From NCBI GenBank assembly GCA_016929815.1, contig JAFGIC010000164.1:1-6940 (forward strand): a stretch of 6,940 bases of DNA, read 5' to 3'. Shown in pieces: positions 1 to 5,872 of the stretch (position 1 is its first letter; each line of letters starts with the position of its first letter). Source of the stretch: Deltaproteobacteria bacterium. Its GTDB lineage: Bacteria; Desulfobacterota; DSM-4660; Desulfatiglandales; HGW-15. Position numbers and translations under genes: made by a program. The notes beneath the pieces were generated by a model. The model saw only the letters and a program-made list of their open reading frames with translations, did no database searches and was not told the origin of the DNA.

Positions 1-1
1 A

Positions 2-1180
2 CACATTATGATCTTTCTATGCCTTCTATCTCCTTTGGGTTGTTTTAAGATCCTGAAGGAAATCTCATCCCCTGAACAGGCCCTTGTACGCGTCAAATAC
101 ATATACCCGGACTTCATTGATGACATGGACATTGATTCCCTTGCCCTGGCAGTGAACAGAAACCTTGAATATCTTAACAGTCTTGATCCTGAATATATAT
201 TTACCTACGGCCCGGAAAAGTTCACATGCAGCCAGGTCCGCGAAAGCCAGGTGGATTTTCTGAAACTGATATTAAGCGCCCCTGATGCCAAGACGTTAAA
301 ACAAGAAATAAAAAAGAATTTCATCCTTTATCGCGCAGCGGGAAGTACAGGTAACAGGAAGGTGCTTTTCACCGGCTATTATGAGCCCGTATTTGACGCA
401 TCCATCAAAGAGGAAGGGCCTTTCAAATACCCGATCTACAGGATGCCGGATGATCTGATCAAGATCGACCTCTCTCTGTTTAATAAAAAATACAAGGGTC
501 AGACAATCACGGCGATGCTGGAAGACAATAAGGTCATTCCCTACTATTCAAGAAAACAGATAGAGGAGGAGAAGGCGCTGACTGAAAAGGGCCTGGAGAT
601 AGCATGGCTGAAAGACCCCCTCGATGTGGCCTTTCTCCATATACAGGGATCGGGACGGCTGAGGCTTCAAGGAAGAGACACAATCCCGGTGGGTTATATG
701 GCGGCAAACGGTCATCCATATAACAGCATAGGAAAATACATGATCGAGAAGGGTTGGTTAAGCAGTGAAGAGATGTCCATGCAGGCCATCCGCGCTTACC
801 TCTCCGCGCATCCTGAGCTGGTTAATGACGTTCTTGACTATAACCCTTCCTATGTCTTCTTCAGGGTCCTGGACAAAAACAGTCCCCTGGGGAACATACA
901 GGTCCCACTTACAGGGGGAAGGTCCATTGCCACTGATTCATCCCTTTTCCCCAAGGGCGCCCTGGGATTTATCTCATGCGAAAAACCGGTCCTTAACTCC
1001 CGGGGAGAAATTGAAGGATGGACCGAATTTTCCCGTTTTGTTGTGAACCAGGACACGGGCGGTGCGATCAAGGGGGCAGGAAGGGCTGATATCTTCTGGG
1101 GGAACGGTCAATATGCGGAGTTAGCGGCAGGCCACATGAAGCATCAAGGCAAGCTTTACATAATTATCAAGAAGCCTTGA
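2..1180 (+). CDS. mltA: Membrane-bound lytic murein transglycosylase A (MltA), N-terminus probably cut by the window edge
   Basis: Lytic transglycosylase that cleaves the MurNAc-GlcNAc bond of peptidoglycan and forms 1,6-anhydro-MurNAc ends, normally as a lipoprotein on the inner face of the outer membrane. Counting from the first ATG at position 8, the MltA domain runs from about residue 105 (FTGYYEPVF at 121-129) through HIQGSGRLRLQGRD (211-224) to a C-terminal 3D domain. That domain shows Asp310, Asp349 in QDTGGAIKG and Asp361 in RADIFWG. By alignment in memory, Asp349 corresponds to the catalytic Asp308 of E. coli MltA. The reading frame stays open to the left edge. The ATG at 8 would give a hydrophobic start without positive charges, ending in a lipobox-like SPLGC (Cys12), so the real start probably lies a few codons upstream. 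Length (about 390 aa) is close to the family norm. The stop TGA at 1178-1180 overlaps the -35 box of the next gene's promoter. Family assignment is firm; lipoprotein status is inferred. Confidence 0.93.
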   Translation, partial: HIMIFLCLLSPLGCFKILKEISSPEQALVRVKYIYPDFIDDMDIDSLALAVNRNLEYLNSLDPEYIFTYGPEKFTCSQVRESQVDFLKLILSAPDAKTLKQEIKKNFILYRAAGSTGNRKVLFTGYYEPVFDASIKEEGPFKYPIYRMPDDLIKIDLSLFNKKYKGQTITAMLEDNKVIPYYSRKQIEEEKALTEKGLEIAWLKDPLDVAFLHIQGSGRLRLQGRDTIPVGYMAANGHPYNSIGKYMIEKGWLSSEEMSMQAIRAYLSAHPELVNDVLDYNPSYVFFRVLDKNSPLGNIQVPLTGGRSIATDSSLFPKGALGFISCEKPVLNSRGEIEGWTEFSRFVVNQDTGGAIKGAGRADIFWGNGQYAELAAGHMKHQGKLYIIIKKP

Positions 1181-1205
1181 CATGCTGGCTTCAATAACCT
1201 ATAGT
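1177..1205 (+). promoter_or_regulatory. Near-consensus sigma-70 promoter for the MFS gene
   Basis: A perfect -35 box TTGACA (1177-1182) is separated by exactly 17 bp from TATAGT (1200-1205), a 5 of 6 match to the -10 consensus. The -35 box contains the mltA stop codon. The predicted transcription start is near 1212, which gives the MFS gene a leader of about 100 nt containing the hairpin at 1261-1297. A second TATAGT at 1237-1242 has no acceptable -35 partner. This is a sequence match only. Confidence 0.65.
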
Positions 1206-1261
1206 TGTTTTTATTAAGGTTACAGTTGCAGTTCACTATAGTTTGTTGATATCAGTTGATA
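1195..1261 (+). promoter_or_regulatory. Operator-like repeat cluster between promoter and leader hairpin
   Basis: Several short repeats crowd this AT-rich stretch. CTATAGTT occurs at 1199-1206 and again at 1236-1243. TAACCT (1195-1200) is inverted as AGGTTA (1217-1222). GTTGATA is directly repeated at 1245-1251 and 1255-1261 with a 10-bp period, about one helical turn, and overlaps the 8-bp palindrome TGATATCA (1247-1254). A regulator bound here would sit over or just downstream of the promoter. No specific regulator family is recognised, and short repeats in AT-rich DNA can arise by chance. Confidence 0.3.
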
Positions 1262-1297
1262 AGATGCGCGGGTATAGCAATATGCCCGCGCATTTTT
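1261..1297 (+). terminator. Strong intrinsic-terminator hairpin (mltA terminator and/or MFS leader attenuator)
   Basis: ATGCGCGGGTATA (1264-1276) pairs with TATGCCCGCGCAT (1281-1293) in 13 consecutive pairs, including one U-G wobble, closed by a GCAA tetraloop of the GNRA type (1277-1280). The 3' arm runs into TTTTT (1293-1297), and AAG (1261-1263) can extend the stem into it. This is a textbook Rho-independent terminator shape. It lies after mltA but also downstream of the promoter at 1177-1205 and only 7 nt before the MFS ribosome binding site. It may therefore end mltA read-through, attenuate the permease mRNA, or both. Confidence 0.8.
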
Positions 1298-1304
1298 AAC
1301 ATTT

Positions 1305-1318
1305 GGAGAAGATACATG
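1305..1318 (+). promoter_or_regulatory. Ribosome binding site that fixes the MFS start
   Basis: GGAGAA at 1305-1310 lies 5 nt before ATG at 1316. The same frame could open at TTG 1256, but that start has no Shine-Dalgarno sequence and its first codons would lie inside the hairpin at 1261-1297. The 1316 start is therefore preferred. Confidence 0.8.
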
Positions 1319-2605
1319 AAGAACACAATAATCGGTCATGATAAAACGACCGGCAATAAGATATTTTATGGGTGGCGGATAGTCGCCGCCTGCTTTATCC
1401 TCCTTTTCTGTTTCGGGGGGGCAGGCTTCTATTCATTCAGCATCTTTATAAAACCCTTTGAAGAATATTTCGGGTGGACCCGATCACAGGTGGCATTGGC
1501 CATGTCAATATTTTTCCTGGTGAACGGCGGGGCGCAGCCCCTGCTAGGCCGTTTTTGCCGGACCATAGGCCCCAAAAAGGTTATAATCATAGGGTGCCTT
1601 ACAAGCGGGGTGAGTTTTATTCTTGTAAGCCTTACAAAAAGCCTGTGGTATTATTACTTCATATACGCAGTATTATCATTAACACTTTCCGCTATAACCT
1701 TTGTCCCGGTGAGCACACTGTTGTCAGTATGGTTTGAAAGACGCAGGGGCACTGCCATAGGCCTTGCCTACATAGGAATATCGGCGGGCGGCCTGATCCT
1801 TTCTCCGGCAATAGGTGCTATAATAACCGGTGTCGGCCTTCAGCAGACATTTATCATTCTGGGACTTCTGATGTGGGCGCTGGCCTTGCCGGTGTCCGTA
1901 TTCGTCATTAAAGATAATCCGTCCGTCATGGGGCTTTTGCCGGACGGGGACGCCCCTATGCCTCTCCTTAAGGACGAACCCCTGAAAACGGATAAATTGC
2001 ACGCTTCCATACTGGATGAAGGGTGGCCCCTTGCCCATGCCATTAAATCCGGTCAATTCTGGTGGATTATTATTACCTTTTTCCTTTCTTCGCTGGCCAT
2101 GATGGGCGTTCTTCAACACCAGGTCCCCCTGATTTCTGAAAAAGGAATCCCCTATACATCTGCAACAGTGGCGCTGGGTATGACCTCAGCCATCGGCGGG
2201 ATCGGCAAATTCGGGCTGGGGCGTCTTACGGAATCCTTTACCTTTAAGTGGGTCGTTCTAATCTGCCTGGGCATGCAGTTAATCGGCCTTCTCATATTGC
2301 TCAACCTGCATACAATGACAATGGTATGGCTCTATGCAATGATCTTCGGCTTCGGGATGGGGGGCGTAATCGTCCTTCAACCGCTTGCAATCAGCAGATA
2401 CTTCGGGCTTGCATCATTCGGCGTGCTGCTTGGGATATGCCAGCTTTCCCATTCCATAGGGTCCTCCTTGGGATCATTTACATCAGGGGTCCTCTATGAC
2501 CGGTTCGGAGATTATCAGCATGCATTAATGGTCTATATTGCCGTTTATATTACGGGTATCGCTGCAATGTTTCTGGCAGGAAAACCGAAAAGGTACGGCA
2601 GGTAA
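1316..2605 (+). CDS. MFS transporter, OFA/monocarboxylate-porter-like
   Basis: Inner-membrane secondary transporter of the major facilitator superfamily, 429 aa, with 12 predicted helices at about residues 21-41, 56-78, 88-108, 111-135, 146-170, 175-197, 248-270, 283-303, 311-330, 334-355, 365-390 and 402-422. The opening FYGWRIVAACFI, the EEYFGWTRSQ segment before helix 2 and the NPSVMGLLPDG start of the central loop are typical of the oxalate/formate-antiporter and monocarboxylate-transporter-like group. The loop 2-3 motif A is degenerate (GRFCRTIGPKK, 78-88), lacking the usual Asp. A related GKFGLGRLTE occurs in loop 8-9. The substrate cannot be read from sequence; a small organic anion such as a mono- or dicarboxylate is likely from the family. 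It has its own promoter and leader hairpin, and its stop lies 5 bp from the stop of the convergent pgk. Family call is firm, substrate unknown. Confidence 0.9.
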   Translation: MKNTIIGHDKTTGNKIFYGWRIVAACFILLFCFGGAGFYSFSIFIKPFEEYFGWTRSQVALAMSIFFLVNGGAQPLLGRFCRTIGPKKVIIIGCLTSGVSFILVSLTKSLWYYYFIYAVLSLTLSAITFVPVSTLLSVWFERRRGTAIGLAYIGISAGGLILSPAIGAIITGVGLQQTFIILGLLMWALALPVSVFVIKDNPSVMGLLPDGDAPMPLLKDEPLKTDKLHASILDEGWPLAHAIKSGQFWWIIITFFLSSLAMMGVLQHQVPLISEKGIPYTSATVALGMTSAIGGIGKFGLGRLTESFTFKWVVLICLGMQLIGLLILLNLHTMTMVWLYAMIFGFGMGGVIVLQPLAISRYFGLASFGVLLGICQLSHSIGSSLGSFTSGVLYDRFGDYQHALMVYIAVYITGIAAMFLAGKPKRYGR

Positions 2606-2610
2606 AGGCG

Positions 2611-3798
2611 CTATTCCTTGTCTTCAAGGGCTGCTATCCCCGGTAGGACCCTTCCTTCAAGGTATTCAAGGGACGCCCCGCCGCCTGTGGATATATGTGT
2701 AAGCCTGTCCTGAACCCCGAACTTCTGGGCAGCTGCAGCGCTGTCGCCGCCTCCAACTACTGTTACAGCTGAAGAGGCTGCCATTGCCTCGGCGATCTTT
2801 TTTGTGCCCTCGCCGAACCGGTCCTTTTCAAATATACCCATTGGGCCGTTCCATACGATGGTCTTTGCCTTTTTAAGCCTCTCCTTAAAAAGGTCTATTG
2901 TCTTCGGCCCAATATCAACCCCCATAAGACCTTCTTCAATGGTGCTGTCTTTGGTAGTCTTTATCCGACCGGTCCCGTCAATATTGTCCGAGACCACATG
3001 ATCAACAGGCAGAAGCAGTTCCACGCCCTTTGCCCTTGCCTTTTCCAGGATGACCTTTGCAGTATCAGCCACATCCTGCTCATATCGCGATGCCCCGATA
3101 TTGATCCCCTCCTGTTTCAGAAAGGTATAGGCCATGGCGCCGCCTATGAGTATAACATCCACCTTTGTGAGCATGTTTTCTATCATGGGGATCTTGTCTG
3201 AGACCTTGGCCCCTCCCAGTACAAGGACAAAGGGCTTGTCAGGGTTCCTGTTTATCCTTTCAAAATATTCTATCTCCTTTTCAACCAGAAATCCGGCAAC
3301 AGACGGTAGAAAATGTGTCACGCCCTCCGTGGAGGCATGTGCCCTGTGGCTGGTGCCGAAGGCGTCATTGACAAAGATATCCCCAAGGGCAGCCAGTTTT
3401 TTAGCGAACCCTGGATCGTTCTTTTCCTCTTCCTTGTAAAAGCGCAGATTCTCAAGGAGGATAATATCGCCCTGTGACATCTCAGCGACTGCCCGTTCCA
3501 CTTCAGGGCCTATACAGTCATCGAGTTTCTTTACAGGCCTGTTTAAAAGCTCTGAAAGGCGTTTCGCCACAGGCGTGAGCCTGAACTCATCGGCAACCTT
3601 TCCCTTTGGCCTGCCCAGGTGGCTCATGAGGATGATCCTGCCCTCGTGTTTAAGGGCATAGTCTATTGTAAAGGTGCTTTCCCTTATCCTGATATCATCG
3701 GTAATGTTTCCCTCGTCATCCTGCGGCACATTAAAATCCACCCTTATCAGGACCTTTTTATTCCTAAGATCTACGTCTCTTAGAGATTTTTTAAGCAT
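2611..3798 (-). CDS. pgk: Phosphoglycerate kinase
   Basis: Cytosolic enzyme of glycolysis and gluconeogenesis that transfers phosphate between 1,3-bisphosphoglycerate and ADP. It is 395 aa, the normal bacterial length. The N-terminal substrate domain shows the PGK signature KVLIRVDFNVP (15-25), SHLGRPKG (59-66), LLENLRF (114-120) and NDAFGTSHRAHAS (144-156). The C-terminal nucleotide domain shows VLGGAKVSDK (193-202), WNGPMGIFE (316-324), VVGGGDSAAA (347-356) and STGGGASLEYLEG (370-382). The start is the ATG at 3796-3798, preceded by AGGAGG (3805-3810) with 6 nt spacing. A longer in-frame opening from 3858 would add 20 residues unlike PGK and lacks such a site. No gap or tpiA gene is adjacent, although pgk often lies with them. 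The gene is divergent from the flavodoxin-like gene and convergent with the permease. All key motifs are intact. Confidence 0.98.
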   Translation of the reverse strand: MLKKSLRDVDLRNKKVLIRVDFNVPQDDEGNITDDIRIRESTFTIDYALKHEGRIILMSHLGRPKGKVADEFRLTPVAKRLSELLNRPVKKLDDCIGPEVERAVAEMSQGDIILLENLRFYKEEEKNDPGFAKKLAALGDIFVNDAFGTSHRAHASTEGVTHFLPSVAGFLVEKEIEYFERINRNPDKPFVLVLGGAKVSDKIPMIENMLTKVDVILIGGAMAYTFLKQEGINIGASRYEQDVADTAKVILEKARAKGVELLLPVDHVVSDNIDGTGRIKTTKDSTIEEGLMGVDIGPKTIDLFKERLKKAKTIVWNGPMGIFEKDRFGEGTKKIAEAMAASSAVTVVGGGDSAAAAQKFGVQDRLTHISTGGGASLEYLEGRVLPGIAALEDKE

Positions 3799-3875
3799 CT
3801 TGATCCTCCTGTGTAATTTTGAACGGGAATTTGCATCCCCTTGAATCAATTTTTTCAATCGTGTTTTTCAGATCT

Positions 3876-3917
3876 CTCCCAATACATGAGCCGACACTAT
3901 AAGGCATGGGAGGCCTT
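3876..3917 (-). promoter_or_regulatory. Structured pgk leader: possible H-type pseudoknot
   Basis: On the minus strand AAGGC (3917-3913) can pair with GCCTT (3905-3901). The enclosed loop contains CTCCCA (3912-3907), which is complementary to a downstream TGGGAG (3881-3876). A hairpin loop pairing with downstream sequence is the geometry of an H-type pseudoknot. It would need the first loop-arm pair unpaired so that one base can cross the groove, with a 19-nt second crossing loop. The structure would lie at the very 5' end of the pgk mRNA if the promoter at 3926-3954 is correct. It matches no riboswitch class I recognise and could be chance complementarity. Confidence 0.25.
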
Positions 3918-3923
3918 TTTTTT
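3901..3923 (+). terminator. Weak plus-strand hairpin followed by eight T
   Basis: Read on the plus strand, AAGGC (3901-3905) pairs with GCCTT (3913-3917) around a 7-nt loop, and the 3' arm merges into a run of eight T (3916-3923). This has terminator shape, but the stem is only 5 bp and no plus-strand gene precedes it. If active it would stop antisense transcripts coming out of pgk before they reach the flavodoxin-like gene. The same bases form part of the proposed pgk leader structure on the other strand. Confidence 0.3.
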
Positions 3924-3925
3924 GG

Positions 3926-3954
3926 ATCATATGCTAACATTTATTGACTGTTAT
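3926..3954 (-). promoter_or_regulatory. Candidate pgk promoter
   Basis: Read on the minus strand, ATAACA (3954-3949, 4 of 6 matches to the -35 consensus) and TATGAT (3931-3926, 5 of 6 to the -10 consensus) are separated by 17 bp. Transcription would start near 3919, giving a pgk leader of about 120 nt that begins in an A-run. This is the best match seen upstream of pgk, but the -35 box is imperfect. Confidence 0.4.
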
Positions 3955-4085
3955 GCAAAGAGGAAAATTTTGTACTGCTTAAGGCGGGATCATTTTTTAA
4001 TGTAGCTTACATCATCAAGTTTGTGTATTTGCTTAAAATAGTGTAATAGTGTTAAACGAATTAAATATAAAGGGGAAGCTCACAT
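3955..4085 (+). promoter_or_regulatory. AT-rich upstream region of the flavodoxin-larB-nfeD-SPFH operon
   Basis: This is the operon-proximal half of the 287-bp divergent gap and must hold the operon promoter. No strong match is visible. TAAAAT (4034-4039) is a 5 of 6 match to a -10 box but lacks a good -35. TTGTGT (4021-4026) and TAATAG (4044-4049) have a 17-bp spacer but match only 3 of 6 each. A 13-bp inverted repeat, ATGTA-GCT-TACAT (4000-4012), is operator-like. There is no ORF or RNA gene that I can support here. Confidence 0.3.
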
Positions 4086-4568
4086 ATGCAAATACTGATT
4101 TTATATTATTCTAAGGGCAGCAACACCAAAAAGCTGGCCGAGGCAATCGCAAAAGGAGTGAAGCAGGTGGATGGTGTCGCTGTCCTGCTTAAAACCACGG
4201 ATGAAGTAACGAACGATGACCTTCTTTCGTCCCAGGGAATTATTGCCGGTTCGCCTGTATATTTCGGGACAATGTCGGCTGAACTGAAAAAGGTATTTGA
4301 TGAAACCATATCCATCAGAAAGAAGATGGAGGGAAAGATAGGCGCTGCCTTTGCAACATCAGGCGATCTCACGGGCGGCAAGGAGACCACCATCATGTCC
4401 ATCATGCAGGCCATGCTGATCAACGGGATGATCATTGTGGGCGATCCGATGTCGGCAGGCGGGCATTACGGGGTCGCCTGCGCAGGCGAACCCGGAGAAA
4501 GAACAACGCAAAACGCGGCAAAGCTTGGGATAAGGGTGGCTGAACTGGTAAAGAGGCTCTTTTCCTGA
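4086..4568 (+). CDS. Flavodoxin-like FMN-binding protein (WrbA/flavodoxin family)
   Basis: Small cytosolic flavoprotein of 160 aa with a flavodoxin fold, expected to bind FMN and act as an electron carrier or NAD(P)H-dependent quinone/FMN reductase. The phosphate-binding loop is YYSKGSNTKKLA (7-18), matching the flavodoxin pattern of small residues before Asn-Thr. GSPVYFGTMSAELKKVFDET (55-74) is the typical WrbA-type second flavin loop, and FATSGDLTGGKETT (89-102) is the third. It is shorter than canonical WrbA (about 198 aa). AGGGGA at 4071-4076 lies 9 nt before the ATG. It is the first gene of a co-directional run, 30 bp before larB, which suggests co-transcription. The partner and electron donor cannot be read from sequence. 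Family membership is clear; the exact reaction is not. Confidence 0.88.
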   Translation: MQILILYYSKGSNTKKLAEAIAKGVKQVDGVAVLLKTTDEVTNDDLLSSQGIIAGSPVYFGTMSAELKKVFDETISIRKKMEGKIGAAFATSGDLTGGKETTIMSIMQAMLINGMIIVGDPMSAGGHYGVACAGEPGERTTQNAAKLGIRVAELVKRLFS

Positions 4569-4587
4569 AGACCATACACACGGACAC

Positions 4588-4601
4588 GGGGAGTTATCTT
4601 G
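4588..4601 (+). promoter_or_regulatory. Ribosome binding site and TTG start of larB
   Basis: GGGGAG at 4588-4593 lies 5 nt before TTG at 4599. The next ATG in frame is Met24 (4668-4670), which would remove the conserved N-terminal helix of LarB (LKRLLEDLSNG). The TTG start is therefore preferred. Confidence 0.75.
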
Positions 4602-5348
4602 GATAAGGATCGATTAAAAAGGCTTCTTGAAGATTTAAGCAATGGGATTGTTTCCGTTGAAAAGGTCATGGCAGACCTGAAGGACCTCCCCTTTGAGGAT
4701 CTGGGCTTTGCATGTATTGATCATCACCGGGGTTTGAGGAGGGGTTTGTCCGAGGTAATCTTCGGGGAGGGCAAAGAGCCGGACGACATCCTTATGATTA
4801 TGGAAAGCATGGTCAAAAGGAAAGAGAGGATACTAATAACGCGTCTTTCCCAGGATAAGGCCAATATAATCCTTAACAAATACCCTGGTGCCGTTTATCA
4901 CAAGAGGTCAAGGATGCTTATACTGGACAGCATGCCCCTGGAGCCATCCGGCAAGGGGACCATCATGGTGATGAGCGCCGGGACATCGGACATCCCTGTG
5001 GCTGAAGAGGCGGCCCTTACCGCGAGATTCATGGGAAACCACGTCGAGACCATCTATGATGTTGGCGTCTCCGGCATACACAGGGTCCTTAGCCACAGGG
5101 AAGACCTGAACAGGGCCTCTGTTATCATTGTAGTGGCGGGCATGGAGGGGGCGCTTCCCAGCGTTGTAGGAGGGCTTGTGGATAGGCCGGTTATAGCAGT
5201 GCCTACAAGCGTGGGTTACGGCGCGAGCTTCGGTGGCATAACGGCCCTTTTGGGCATGCTCAATTCCTGCGCCGCAGGCGTGACGGTCGTTAATATTGAT
5301 AACGGCTTCGGCGCCGGTTACGCAGCCAGCGTTATCAACAGACAATAA
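4599..5348 (+). CDS. larB: Nickel-pincer cofactor biosynthesis protein LarB (P2CMN synthase)
   Basis: LarB carboxylates the pyridine ring of nicotinic acid adenine dinucleotide and hydrolyses the phosphoanhydride to give pyridinium-3,5-biscarboxylic acid mononucleotide. This is the first step to the nickel-pincer nucleotide of LarA-type lactate racemases and relatives. The protein is 249 aa, normal for the family. The N-terminal part carries LGFACIDHHRGLRRGLSEVI (35-54). The C-terminal PurE-like (AIR carboxylase) domain covers about residues 115-245 and ends in the LarB signature VPTSVGYGASFGG (201-213), then LNSCAAG (221-227) and NIDNGFGAGYAA (232-243). Cys224 corresponds, by recalled alignment, to the Cys221 of Lactiplantibacillus plantarum LarB that forms a covalent adduct with the substrate. 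LarC (nickel insertase), LarE (sulfur transferase) and LarA are not in the window. It sits 30 bp after the flavodoxin-like gene and 56 bp before nfeD. Identification is firm. Confidence 0.94.
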   Translation: MDKDRLKRLLEDLSNGIVSVEKVMADLKDLPFEDLGFACIDHHRGLRRGLSEVIFGEGKEPDDILMIMESMVKRKERILITRLSQDKANIILNKYPGAVYHKRSRMLILDSMPLEPSGKGTIMVMSAGTSDIPVAEEAALTARFMGNHVETIYDVGVSGIHRVLSHREDLNRASVIIVVAGMEGALPSVVGGLVDRPVIAVPTSVGYGASFGGITALLGMLNSCAAGVTVVNIDNGFGAGYAASVINRQ

Positions 5349-5404
5349 TCTTAATATTGCATCATACCTTTCCGCTTACTCTTTAAAAAGGAGGGACGAA
5401 TCGG

Positions 5405-5848
5405 ATGTCTGAATTAATCTTCTCACCGGCAATGATATGGGCTACCATCGGGCTTGTTTTCCTTGCGGCCGAACTGGCAACATTCACCTTTATCCTGTCC
5501 TTTTTCGGGTTGGGGGCAATCATTGTCTCCCTGACCACATGGGGAGGCCTCACAGAGGGACTGAACAGTCAGCTCCTTGTCTTTTCCATTTCATCCCTAT
5601 TGATGCTCCTCTTATTGCGAAAGAGCGCAAGGAGGCTCTTTGCCGGCACCCATGACAGCCCGCCGGACTACGTTGGAGAGAAGGTCAAGGTGGCCAAGAC
5701 GATCCCGCCGGGAGGTGAGGGTTCGGTCAAATACCGCGGTTCCGACTGGTTTGCGTTCAGTGAAACAAACGAAACCATGAATGAGGGCGATACTGTGGAG
5801 ATAGTCGCCATTGAGGGCATCAGGGTCAAGGTGAAACCTGTTTCATAA
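5405..5848 (+). CDS. NfeD family protein, short form (NfeD1b/YbbJ-like)
   Basis: Integral membrane protein of 147 aa that partners SPFH/stomatin-type proteins. Three hydrophobic segments lie at about residues 9-27, 28-48 and 54-72, followed by basic residues (RKSARR). A soluble OB-fold domain spans about 88-145, with the family pattern GGEGSVKYRGSDWFAF (103-118), EGDT (127-130) and a final VKVKP. It lacks the N-terminal ClpP-like protease domain of long NfeD forms, so no protease activity is expected. AGGAGG (5389-5394) lies 10 nt before the ATG. The next gene, 21 bp downstream, encodes the expected SPFH partner, which strongly supports the call. In E. coli the equivalent pair is ybbJ-qmcA. 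Confidence 0.93.
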   Translation: MSELIFSPAMIWATIGLVFLAAELATFTFILSFFGLGAIIVSLTTWGGLTEGLNSQLLVFSISSLLMLLLLRKSARRLFAGTHDSPPDYVGEKVKVAKTIPPGGEGSVKYRGSDWFAFSETNETMNEGDTVEIVAIEGIRVKVKPVS

Positions 5849-5854
5849 ACCTTA

Positions 5855-5872
5855 AAGGAGGGCTTGATTATG
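5855..5872 (+). promoter_or_regulatory. Ribosome binding site that fixes the SPFH gene start
   Basis: AAGGAGGG at 5855-5862 lies 7 nt before ATG at 5870. A TTG at 5864 in the same frame would be only 1 nt from the end of the motif and is too close to use, so the ATG is the start. Confidence 0.8.

Noticed and set aside
1264..1299. An 11-codon ORF (MRGYSNMPAHF) inside the terminator hairpin that could be a leader peptide
   Set aside because: It has no Shine-Dalgarno sequence, no run of regulatory codons, and its codons are dictated by the hairpin arms.
1256..1315. N-terminal extension of the MFS protein from a TTG start
   Set aside because: The added residues come from the hairpin and leader, there is no RBS, and the ATG at 1316 has a good one and matches the usual family N-terminus.
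2616..2668. Repeated CTTCAAGG motifs near the pgk C-terminus as a bidirectional terminator
   Set aside because: The stems are short, no T-tract follows on either strand, and the bases are explained as pgk codons.
3799..3858. 20-residue N-terminal extension of PGK
   Set aside because: It includes the strong RBS of the downstream ATG, is unlike any PGK N-terminus, and PGK homology begins right after the ATG at 3798.
3943..3971. TTGACT on the plus strand as a -35 box for the flavodoxin operon
   Set aside because: No acceptable -10 hexamer occurs 15 to 19 bp downstream.
4908..5345. Long minus-strand open frame of 145 codons opposite larB
   Set aside because: It lies fully antisense to a clearly conserved gene, shows no recognisable domain and has low-complexity His/Gly/Arg content typical of shadow frames.
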